This document shows positions 55,040 to 64,000 of a stretch of DNA of 64,000 bases, one piece after another. Each line of letters begins with the position of its first letter. The stretch's first letter is position 1. The notes under the pieces are model-generated. The model was given only the letters and a program-made list of their open reading frames with translations, was not told the DNA's origin and searched no databases. A program made the position numbers and the translations under genes. Source of the DNA: Trametes villosa (Eukaryota > Basidiomycota > Agaricomycetes > Polyporales > Polyporaceae); assembly GCA_002964805.2 (NCBI GenBank), contig PUDQ02000001.1, positions 5,046,001-5,110,000 on the forward strand, read 5' to 3'.

Positions 55040-56208
55040 TTACAAAGTGGTACCCTCGATCTTCTTCTCGATTTCTTCTATACCCACATCCGATGCCTGT
55101 ACGGCCTCCTCTTTCTTACTCGGACCTACGCCGACGTTCGCTTTGGTTGTTTCTTTAGGTCCGCCTGCGTCCGTCGCAGAGCCTCGTAGTCCATCCCAGC
55201 CGGGCAGTGGTGTGCCGTCGGCGCTCTCGACCCGCGAGAAGAACTCGGCCGGTAGGAAACCGCGCTCGTTGCCCTCGGTCAGGACGACGCCGTTGGCGGA
55301 AATGTAGAACTTGATCCCCGCATCGAGGGCCTTCTGCACGTCGACGTAGATCAGAATCTGCGAGGAGCTTCTCATTCCTGCCGATGGTGAATTGGAGTGG
55401 TGTTTCGAGGGATTGGGGGAGATACCTACCGCTGATGACTCCGGACCCTGCTACGCCTTGTGCGAGGTGTATGTGGTTGCGGGTCATTTTGCTGAGGCCT
55501 TGGTCCTCTAAACCGACGCTCTTGTTTAAATTGGGTGCACTGAGACGGAAGCGGAGAAGACATACTGATGCTTTCCCATGCGCGCTTGTTTGTACCGTGC
55601 ACTGCGATGCCGGTAGGAATGTCGGCGACAGACTTTATGGGCTCGTAATCTAGGACCACGGACTGCAACCAAGTATGAGGATGTTGCCGGAACTGTCCGC
55701 AGGCGATGGCATACCTTCATTGAATGGCCTTGATTGGCTCTGATCCACCATGCCTCATCGCCAGAGGCAGGATCGGCTTCTAGCACGAGGCTGTATCGAC
55801 TCTTTGTGTCGCTCTTCACAATTTCTTGCAGAACGTCGAAGGTGAGTTCACGCAGCTTCGGCCGCTGGAGCTACTTCACAGATGTCAGTGTTACGCGACT
55901 CGAGGAAGGCTTCGTGTAGAACTCACCAGTTCGCTCACGCGAACATAACCATCTGGGCGCATCGCAAGGCCTTCGGATTGGGAGCCATGGCGGAGGATCC
56001 AGGATAGCGTCTTTGAGATACGGACTTCGTGAGAGTCCTTAGGGAGACCTCGCAGCTTCGCAGAGCCGCCTCTACCGCCGCCCCCACCTCCCCGTCCTCT
56101 ACCCGCGGAGCCACCGCCGCGACCACCAGATTTCCCTTGCTTATTCGGGTTGCTCTGCTTTCCAGGATCTTGAGGCCCGTTTCCCGGTGCACTTTCGTTG
56201 GCAGACAT
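55040..56208 (-). CDS. TPT1: tRNA 2'-phosphotransferase
   Basis: Minus-strand exons 55927-56208, 55715-55870, 55566-55662, 55430-55507, 55040-55377; 316 aa. The enzyme removes the 2'-phosphate left by fungal tRNA splicing, using NAD+. Motifs: RISKTLSWILRHGSQSEGL (catalytic Arg and the RHG), MRPDGYVRVSELLQRPKL, RYSLVLEA...WWIRANQGHSMK, AVHGTNKRAW, GLSKMTRNHIHLAQG (second catalytic His/Arg region) and ILIYVDVQKALDAGIKFYISANGVVLTEG. The N-terminus has a Gly/Arg-rich RGG-like tail before the domain. The start chosen is MSANES; a longer open frame reaches up to 56439 but would run into the divergent neighbour's leader. The C-terminal 60 residues (TKANVGVGPSKKEEA...) are a species-specific tail. 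Confidence 0.9.
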
Positions 56209-56568
56209 TCCACCGGACCTAGCTCTAGTGTATTGCGGAGCGAGCAGGGAGATATGCCACTTGGAAAGCCTCGAAGTAGTGTGGATCAAGCGTTTGAGAG
56301 TCGTTCTATACAGTTTGGCGTTTGTAGATATCCTTGCAAGAAACGAAGCGCGAATCGACTCAGAAACAGGCAGACTGAGGGCGCGAAGCAAGGAGGAGGC
56401 TGAAAGACGCGTCGCGGACCACAGAGTATCATAGTACAAGTTGCCGGCCCGAAGCTCCGTAACCCTAGTGTGGGGTCTGTCCCCGGAAAGCAGTCGTTTC
56501 TCACGCCCGAGTTTTCAGAGCGTCGGGCGCGCTGTGTGGACGGAGACTGCCAACGCTCTCCAGACTCC
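56209..56568. promoter_or_regulatory. Divergent promoter, TPT1 / uL23m
   Basis: 360 bases between start codons of two RNA/translation genes on opposite strands; likely a shared promoter. No TATA box is evident. Confidence 0.5.
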
Positions 56569-57483
56569 ATGTTCGCCACTCTCCGTCGCTTCTACGCGAC
56601 AATCCCCGACGCAGCGGCGACGGCGCGGACAGCGTCCACGCCGCGCGCAGTACGCCTCCGCCGCGCAAAACAAGGCCTCGAAGCAGACGTAGCAGCCCAG
56701 GAGCATGACGCGACCCCCGACGGCCTCACCCCCTCCGAGTTCGCGCGGTACCAGCGCGCCCTGGCCAAGGGCGAGCTCCTCCGAGGCGACGGGACGGCGC
56801 TGACGGAGGCGGAGTGGCTCGAGAAGCTCGACGCCCGCCGGACGCGCCTGCGCGGTGTGCGCCAGGTCAAGAAGGACGGGCAGACGGAAACAGAGGTCGT
56901 CGGCCAGAAGATCTTCCTCCCAAACGTCATCTTCAAGATGGTCCGCAACCACACCCCGGCTGGCCAGCCGTACAACCCGTACGAGGCGACGTTCCGCGTC
57001 CCGCAGTCGGTGACCAAGACCGACATCCGCTCCTACCTCCTCGCCGTGTACGGCGTCCAGACGACGTACATCCGCACCGACAACTACGTGTCTCCCATCA
57101 TCCGCGGGCAAGGCCAGACGCCGTCCACCATCTCGGACCGCACGTACAAGCGTGCAGTCGTCGGTCTCGTCGAGCCCTTCTACTACCCCCAGGCCGAGGA
57201 GGACATGCCGCAGGAAGAGCGCGAGAAGCGGCGGAAGTTCAAGGAGGAGCGCTTGCTCGTCGGCAAGGGCGAGCGCGACAGGAAGCTGTACTTCTTGCGC
57301 GCCACGCGGTCCATCGAGAACGGCAAGAACAACGGTTGGAAGTGGAGGACAGGCGCGACTGCGTCGAGAGGGAACATCCTGCGGCTCATCGCCGAGCGCA
57401 GGGCGCAGAGGGAGCAGGCCGTCGAGGGCGTCAAGGCCCGTATCCGGGAGGACAGGGGGCAGGCACCGACAGAGGTTGCATAG
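56569..57483 (+). CDS. MRP20: Mitochondrial ribosomal protein uL23m
   Basis: Single exon, 304 aa. Starts MFATLRRFYATIPDAAATAR, an Arg/Ala mitochondrial presequence. The L23 core is central: KIFLPNVIFKMVRNHTPAGQPYNPYEATFRVPQSVTKTDIRSYLLAVYGVQTTYIRTDNYVSP (given here only by its segments NVIFKMVRN, ATFRVPQSVTKTDIR, YLLAVYGV, TYIRTDNY), then RTYKRAVVGLVEPFYYP. The protein sits near the polypeptide exit of the mitoribosome large subunit. The C-terminal charged extension (EEREKRRKFKEERLL...) is usual for fungal forms. The gene symbol uses the yeast name. Confidence 0.88.
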   Translation: MFATLRRFYATIPDAAATARTASTPRAVRLRRAKQGLEADVAAQEHDATPDGLTPSEFARYQRALAKGELLRGDGTALTEAEWLEKLDARRTRLRGVRQVKKDGQTETEVVGQKIFLPNVIFKMVRNHTPAGQPYNPYEATFRVPQSVTKTDIRSYLLAVYGVQTTYIRTDNYVSPIIRGQGQTPSTISDRTYKRAVVGLVEPFYYPQAEEDMPQEEREKRRKFKEERLLVGKGERDRKLYFLRATRSIENGKNNGWKWRTGATASRGNILRLIAERRAQREQAVEGVKARIREDRGQAPTEVA

Positions 57484-60400
57484 GCGCAATGCTGTAACTC
57501 GGGCTCTCACTCTGTATGTCCGCTGTTTGCCTATTCGCCATTTCGCCGACTAATCGCCGCATACTCAGCGTATTGTATCCTATTCCTAATTTGATTGCTT
57601 TCCATGGACCGATGCAACCTATGCACGTATGCCTCCGCAAAGACCGGAGCGCATCCTCAACAGACATTCACTTGACGAGGCCTGTTCTACTTGATTCGTC
57701 CAAACTGTCAACATGTTTCGAGGCGTTCTCAACACCCACCGAGACACACAGGTCTAGGTCGTTCACTGTCATCACGCATGCATGGATGGCCAAGCCACGT
57801 TTTCGCGTCTCCGCCGGTGATCTAGATTCTAAAACGCGCTCCGCGACCCTGCCCGCTCCCGCGATCTGGCGTCGTCGGGGCGCCTAGATGGGCGATCAGT
57901 TCGGCTCAGCCATCCTGCACAAGCAAGTTCCCTCGCGCACGGCATTGCGGTCCCAACACCTTCGCGCAACCACCCAGAAGCACACCACCACCTGCCCGGA
58001 AGGCCCTCCGCCTCGCCTTCTCCTGAGGCGCGTCCGGCTATCCTCCCGCTCTGCGTCCCCGAGACGGACGGACGGTGAGCGGTGCGCCCCCGAGCCCGAG
58101 ATGGCCTCGTGCACGCGGTGCGCGACGCTGCCACTCATCACTGATTTTGACTTTGCGGCCGGATGTGCCCAAGTGTACGGGGTGGTTGGTGTGTTCGCGG
58201 CGCGCAGCCTACCCTGTGGTCGACTATGCGGTGCTACGATGATAGACTTTGCTGCGAGGAAGGCGACACCGACGCCCACCTCCACTGCTGGGGTCCACGC
58301 CGATGTCACAATGCTGCAATGGCAAGAGGGCGGGAGGGGCGCCAGACAAAGTCGAGACCACCGCCCGGCGGCGCCCGCCAGACTGGAGGTATGTTTTCCG
58401 CAGCGCGATATCTCGCGTGTGCAGGGTGCGGTTGGATATGGAAGGTGCTCTGCGGGATGCGGTTCGAGGTATGTTCTCTGTCGCCACACGTATGTCCGCC
58501 GACGCGCCGTGTCCTCCCTTCAACTCGTCCTCGTCTTCGTCCGACAGAGGTCGGGGCCGCCTGACGCATTGACGTACCACGGCGCGAAACAATATCAATG
58601 TAGTCGAGCAGTTCAATCAATGGCTTGTTCCTAGGCGATAATCAGTCATAAAGCCGTCCGTCAGCCTGTGGATGCAACGCGTGTGAGTACTAGCGTTACT
58701 TCTGCCCGCGGAGGAGCTAACCTCCACCCTCCGCCGGCTGAACGTCTATCAGTGTACTCAGTCGCACTAGACGGCATTACCGGGTGGCGTCCACTGTGAA
58801 CTGAACGTAGTCAACATGCAGTGCAACAGCAGCACAGACGCTGCGGTGGTGGCTGATATGGCTTTGCAGTGTGGCAAGGACCCATCCCAGATTGACGACA
58901 CCGCCCAAACCGTCTAACCGTGCACGGAAGCACGACCGGCGGTGATAATCGTACACGGACGTTCCGCCGTCTCGCTCACCACAGCTCCGCGCTGGGTCCA
59001 AGGCAGGAAGGAACCACGAACCCGCGCCCGCTAGGGCGAAATGGGCCTGGGAGAAGGAGGGTCGGTGCACGACTCAGCACAACGCTGCCACTGGCAGACA
59101 CAGCGGAGATAATCACACGCACGCATCCCGCCGTCTCACTCATCACAGTTCTCCACTGGTTCCAGGGCAGGAGGGAACCGCGAACCTCCGTCCTCTGAGC
59201 GAACTGGGTCCAGGAGAAGGAGGGTCGTTTTACAGATCCGTAGCGGGTCGGACTATGACGGCATCGCCGTCACTCATCCAAACGTACGCGAATTCGACAC
59301 CACCACTAACCCCGTACTCCGAGGCGGTCGGGGATTCTGGTCGGCAGAAACCCCGCACTCATCGACTTCTAGCCTCGCGCGGATGCAATGAGCCTCAGCA
59401 GTGTCAGCACGAAAGCCAGAGCCGCTGAGCACACACAACATGAAACGACGGTGGAAGTCGGACATGAATGCATGGACTTCGAAGTCGATATACGGCATCC
59501 CGCTCGGGAAGTGTCTGATCCTACCGAGGGACGCCGCTGACGGTATGTCCCGCAGAAGCCAGTGGTTACGGTTGGGTTGCGGTCGCGCTGCGCTGGTGTT
59601 TCGGCGGCAGGTACGGTCGCTAGCCCGTTCGTAGAGTATGGCGATTTCCGTAGTTTGCGCGCTCGGGTTGAGGGTGTTCTGAAGGACGTAAACGACAGGT
59701 AAATATCACAGTGGTACAATGGCTGGAAACGCGGTGCTGGAAGCTTCCAACCATGAGGAAGATACACACACCAGGTGTCCAACATGTAAACAGTGGTGGC
59801 GGTGACAGGGTGTATCGTAGAGGTTTCGCCGTATGTTGAAAGCACGCAGAGAACAGATAGCACAGAGCGCATCGCTATAGTCCGAGATCGCATCGTCATA
59901 GTACAACGATTCGGGCATGCTCGTACACCATTCGCATGCGTCAAGCACAGTCCTATGAAAAGTCAGCCGTTTCCGGGACACCCACCATCTCCGGTGGACG
60001 AGCCGCCGAGCCACGTTTCCCGCCGCATCACTCACCGGCGTGTGTTATCAGAAACACATGTCGTGCCACGCAAAGACGTTCTGCGAGTGCTTGGCTACCC
60101 GACATAGGTACGTAGGCACAGCATTGCGAACATCAATTGCGGCACTATGGCCTCTGACTGTGCCTCGAACATCGCAGCGACGTCGAAGTGTTTCATAAAT
60201 CCGGGGTGGGTTCTCAGCTTGAGGAGAGCATGCGGCTGTGTGACCTCCGAAGGAGTTCAAGCACGCGATATGGCCGATAAGCAGCTCTAGAGAGAACCCA
60301 GCATAGCCGGAGGTATCGTCGAGCGGACGCTAAATACAGGGAGGACCTGGATGACGATCTGTCAGTAATGTGGTAGCTGTCAGCAGAATACAAGGCAGAC

Positions 60401-62387
60401 TACGAGGGGAGTACCGCGATCACTGACTGAGCAAGATAGCCGTTTAGTGACACGCGGGTTCCCGCGAGTTTGCGCGAGGAGAGCTGGTGCCTGCCGCACT
60501 GCATGGCGGTCCCGGGGCCGGGCGCTATCCTCGTTGGCCTGATTGTGCGTGCTTGATGTTGTGGATCATGCTGGTATGTGAGGTCGCGCTCCGGACCTTG
60601 GCGCCCTGGCATTCACGGAATCGATCTTGCGGAGAAGACCCGGAGCAAGCGTCCCCGGGCCAGTCCTAATACTGTTGTTCAACTTCGGACCTACTACCGT
60701 GAATCGTCACGACCAACGGTGATAACCACTCCGACACCAAGGTACGATGAGATTTTCGGACGATGAAAGTTGATGCAAGCCCCGGGGACAGGAAAGCGGC
60801 GGTGAGAGTACAAAGTCGGTGAAGCAGAGCGTGAATTCGCCGGGCGGGCCATGTGAGGTGAAAGCGCAACTGGAGTGGATCAGTGATCGCAGCCCCGTAC
60901 CGCCACAGGCGCTTCTGCGTCGCCGTTACTGCCCATATGCGGCAGCGTGATGGTCACACAGGCGAGGCTGGGTTGTTCAGGTTCGTTGCAGCAGCTCGGC
61001 CGCTGGGCTGCCGTAGGCCACGACGGATGCAATAAACTGGCGCCCCCTCCCCCGCCGGCCAGTCACCGTCGATTACAAACGCTCGGAGATCATCGCGGCG
61101 ATGTCGACAGCTCGTGTTCTCACCGCCTGTTGATTTACGTGGCCCCCGGACCTGAATTTTGCCACTAGCGCCGGTGCGTTTCCGCATACCACCTTCCACG
61201 AACGGGAGGGCGTCCTGCCAATCCCACCGCTTCTAACAAATCTGGACGTCTAGAACTCATGCACATGACCATCTCAAGGTTACTGCCGTGCACTAGAACC
61301 ATGCTCCGCGGGCAACCCCGCAGCGCGTCCGCCGCCTCAGACTGTCATCATAGATTGCGGCTACGAGACGTTCCCTGCACGTTGGCTCAATCACTGCCCG
61401 GGTCTCCTGCCCCCTGCTTCTCCTTCCTCTCCCCGCTCCTTTTCGCAAACCTCCGGCGTCCGAACGGGCAACTTGCGCGATGACGATAGGCTCTACTCGC
61501 CGTAGATCCTTCTCCGCTCCAGCCTAATTCCCGGCGGAATACAAGGCACCACTCGAACGCGACTGCGCCCCCACTGCTTTCGTAAATGATCGGTGGCCCA
61601 CGCATTCAATAACGCCACGCGGTTTTTGACCATGGTCCCACGGGGCGACCGGAGAAAGATTCGCCTTCAATCCGACACCTCCGGCATTTCGACAAGGAGA
61701 CCACGGATGTGCACCACGCCATGTGTGCTGGTCCAAAGCTCGTGTTTCATGGCGCGTGATGCATCATGTACTGCCCGCCCCCACGGTTCTCCTGCCTTTT
61801 TCATGCAGCGGTCCTACTGCGATCGAGGGGGCCCTAACGTGGCCCTCCACTCCGGGCCCTCGCCAGCACAGCCATCTGCCAACATGCCCCCTCGGCGATT
61901 CTTCTATTGTACCTGTGAGTTGGCAACTGCTCCCCGCGATGTCATGGATACAGTTGTTCATTTCCTCCCGCGAATATCCCTTGTCGGTTCGCCACACCCG
62001 CTCGCCCGCGTTCTCCCTGCAAACACACCACCATCCGTCCGTACTACCGCATTGCCAAAGGTGCGAAATGGAGTTTTCGGCAGTGTTTTTGATATTCGCA
62101 TTGACTGATACCACCGTCGGAGCAGATTATGACTTCTCCTCCCCCCGCTAGTAACAATCATCAAGCGTCCACACCGTCCCCACAGCCTAGAGCAATGAGT
62201 GAGCCCCGGAGGGTGTGGGATCATGTTTACGCTCTATCAGTCGGCGGCCGATCGCAGGCCCCCATTCCGCGTCGCGTTTGTTTGTGCTCTCCTGCGCAGA
62301 ACATGGTGAGTGCGTGCGCGGACGGACGCGAGCTGCGTCGCGGCAGCTGCACTCCACTCACCGCTATATATCCAGCACTTTCCTGCT
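57484..62387. other. 4.9-kb gene-poor region
   Basis: No gene I can support. Competing open frames on both strands (57888-58634 plus and 57896-58489 minus; 59369-60035 minus; 61593-62108 plus) have no recognisable motif. An imperfect tandem duplication lies at 58940-59229. The right end contains the leader of the Zn2Cys6 gene. Confidence 0.5.
58940..59229 (+). repeat. Imperfect tandem duplication, two units of about 125 bp
   Basis: Unit 1 starts near 58940 (GGTGATAATCGTACACG) and unit 2 near 59104 (GGAGATAATCACACGC), period about 164. They share CCGCCGTCTC-CTCA-CACAG-TC, GGCAGGA-GGAACC-CGAACC, and end in GGAGAAGGAGGGTCG. Flanking gene content is absent. Confidence 0.75.
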
Positions 62388-63371
62388 ATGTCGGCTCAGA
62401 CTCAGGCCCACATACTTCCGCTGCACCTCGCACACTACCTACAGCACTCGCATCGCCCAATGGACCGCCGATACTACGACGAATCCGCCCAGACGCCTGG
62501 TGGTGGCCCTCCACAGCACTCGCCGGACGATGTCCTGCTCTGGCTCGACTCTATGTCAGGACAGGCACCCGAACCTGTCGGACAGTACGACTACTCTCAG
62601 CAATGGCTCGCGGGGCAGGCTTATGCGCACGCTCCTCACCAATACCCCCAAGGAACCCCCCAGCAGTATCCTCCCAGCGCCGCCCAGCAATATCCTCCCG
62701 GCACCGCCGCTCAACCATACCCTCCCGGTACCACCCAGCCGTATCCACACGGCTCTGCTCAACCATACCCTCCCGGTACCACTCATCCATACCCGCATGG
62801 CTCTGCCCAACCATACCCGCACGGCGCCCCCCAGGCATATCCGCCGGGCTACGCACCACAATTTCAGCAGGGCTCCTCCTCCGCCCCCGCCGGCCAGCCG
62901 CAGCACGCCGGCTACGCGCAGAATTACGAGGACTACGAGTACGAGGGCTCGTCCCACGGCTCCTACTCCGAGACCGAGAGCGCCGCTGCGAAGCGAAAGA
63001 TCGCCCTCGACCCGAGCCAGCCACTCACCGTCGACGGCAAGCCGCGCGCCCGCGTCTTCGTCGCCTGCGACCGCTGGTACGCACTCCTCCCTGCCTTCAC
63101 GCTCACACACAGTCCAGGGCGCTGATCCCGGCGTACTCCCCCTTCTAGCCGCGTCCGGAAGCTCCGGTGCGACGGCGCGAAGCCGGTGTGCTACCACTGC
63201 CAGAAGGTCGCGCACCAGGGCGTGGAGTGCAAGTACGACGCGACGCCGAAGCGCCGCGGGCAGGACAAGGCGCCGCGCACGCGCTCCGCCGTGGGCACCC
63301 GCAAGCCGCGCCGCCCTGCCGTAAAAAAGGACGAGCGCGAGGGCGCGGCGGGCGGGAGCCACGGCCAGTGA
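62388..63371 (+). CDS. Zn(II)2Cys6 transcription factor with C-terminal zinc cluster
   Basis: Exons 62388-63076 and 63149-63371; 303 aa. The fungal binuclear cluster is split by the intron: VACDRCRVRKLRCDGAKPVC, then YHCQKVAHQGVECKYD, giving C-x2-C-x6-C-x5-C-x2-C-x9-C with the basic RVRKLR loop. It lies at residues about 226-257, near the C-terminus, and is followed by a basic tail (KRRGQDKAPRTRSAVGTRKPRR). The N-terminal 200 residues are Pro/Tyr/Gln-rich, with repeats of the type YPPGT-QPYPHGSAQP. No fungal-specific transcription-factor domain follows, which is the short Agaricomycete type. It binds DNA in the nucleus; targets unknown. The start at 62388 is the first in-frame ATG after an in-frame region; the ATG at 62461 is an alternative. 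Confidence 0.8.
62640..62845 (+). repeat. Degenerate Tyr-Pro-rich coding repeat
   Basis: Units of about 24-27 bases encode QQYPPG / QPYPPGT / PYPHGSA variants in the Zn2Cys6 gene. Units differ by a few bases, so the array is old or diverging. Confidence 0.7.
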
Positions 63372-64000
63372 CTCAGAGGCGCCCGCGTCATTGCATCCGT
63401 TGGGCAGCCGTGAACACTCGGAGGGGGGATCAAGACTCGGGGCCTGAGCTAAGATTGTACTTCCCGTCCGCGCGTGGACTGGCGGGTTCGCGATGGTGAT
63501 GGTTGACCGCGCTGTGCCCGCCCATAGTACCATATGTGGTTGTGCGCCCTGGTACCGTTACGCCGTAAGGCGTTGTTCGCATGTATTTTCTATTCACTAT
63601 CGTGAGCGCCGTATGGTAGAGGCCGATAAATTATGTACCGCTGTTGTATGCTATTTGATGTTTTCGTTTTGTCGTTATGCCGCCCAAACTAGAATGCAGA
63701 TTGCCGAATGTTTTATATGACTTCTTCATTGAGGCACATCTCGCTAAGGCGTTACATATCGCTGCCGCACAACGAATTGACTCCCAACGTACGTTCCGCT
63801 ATATTCAAGGCGGCGCATTACGCTGACGGTACCCGGGAAGCGTGAACGCCCGCGGCCGCACTGGCACAGACGCGCTCGCACGCGACTCTTGCACCACTGC
63901 CCAACTGCAGCCGTTCGAGCTCCTCCTGCGGCCGCTCACAGTCAGGCGTCATCACTTTCTCCTCGCTACACCCATGCTGCTGCTGCCGCCGCCCGACGTC
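63372..64000. other. 3' flank of Zn2Cys6 gene to window end
   Basis: No coding signal that I can support in the last 0.6 kb. A GC-rich stretch from about 63840, ending in CTG/CCG-type runs, could be the start of a neighbouring gene outside the window. Confidence 0.4.

Noticed and set aside
56209..56439. Upstream extension of the TPT1 frame
   Set aside because: Would place the start inside the divergent leader of uL23m; MSANES at 56208 gives a normal N-terminus. Kept only as an alternative in a finding.
57888..58634. 248-aa plus-strand frame with a 197-aa antisense frame
   Set aside because: Both strands equally open and no family signature; no evidence to choose either.
59274..60035. Minus-strand frames that look vaguely gene-like (MPYIDFEVHAF..., CEWCTSMPESLYYDD...)
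   Set aside because: Could be exons of an unknown or decayed gene, but I could not join them by consistent splice sites in frame.

Overview
The window looks like nuclear DNA of a filamentous basidiomycete, most likely an Agaricomycete (a polypore-like mushroom). The evidence is GC-rich DNA, genes cut by many introns of about 45-60 nt with GTRNGT/YAG borders and CTRAY branch points, an intronless-type tRNA, and families typical of Agaricomycetes: DUF6533-type membrane proteins, a HET-domain protein, a short C-terminal Zn2Cys6 regulator and a DUF7330-like protein. All multi-exon models below were built by hand from splice sites and reading frame; no transcript or database evidence was available.

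Layout. 0-2.1 kb: 3' part of a PWWP-domain gene. 4.1-5.7 kb: secreted Egh16-like protein with an unusual long tail. 6.6-9.1 kb: DNA polymerase delta subunit 4, tRNA-Ile(AAU) and mitochondrial ATP synthase subunit b (ATP4). 10-11.7 kb: DUF6533-type multi-pass membrane protein whose frame seems to need a 2-nt exon. 12.3-16.5 kb: vezatin-like protein divergent from a GNAT-like gene. 16.5-24.1 kb: 7.6 kb with no gene I can support. 24.1-27.0 kb: heat-shock-factor-type transcription factor. 28.0-30.5 kb: HET-domain protein. 31.9-35.0 kb: LisH/LUFS (Flo8/SSBP-type) transcriptional regulator. 35.5-43.3 kb: 1,726-aa multi-START, tail-anchored lipid-transfer-like protein divergent from pyridoxal kinase. 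43.5-47.2 kb: two divergent single-pass membrane proteins. 48.4-49.2 kb: shrunken paralogue of the LisH regulator. 50-52.8 kb: CCDC137-like nucleolar protein and DUF7330-like protein. 53.3-54.3 kb: tandem pair of small paralogues of unknown function. 55.0-57.5 kb: tRNA 2'-phosphotransferase divergent from mitoribosomal uL23m. 57.5-62.4 kb: second gene-poor stretch, with an imperfect tandem duplication. 62.4-63.4 kb: Zn2Cys6 protein.

Most genes are unrelated housekeeping or regulatory genes, not a biosynthetic cluster. Divergent pairs sharing a short promoter are a recurring arrangement (vezatin/GNAT, START/pyridoxal kinase, two membrane proteins, TPT1/uL23m).

The most notable observation is an inverted partial duplication. 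The last part of the LisH regulator and about 0.5 kb of its 3' flank (around 31-33.5 kb, minus strand) reappear at 48.4-49.7 kb on the plus strand as a separate small ORF. This copy has lost the LisH domain, kept one intron position, doubled the C-terminal acidic/aromatic motif and kept a strongly conserved 3' untranslated element.
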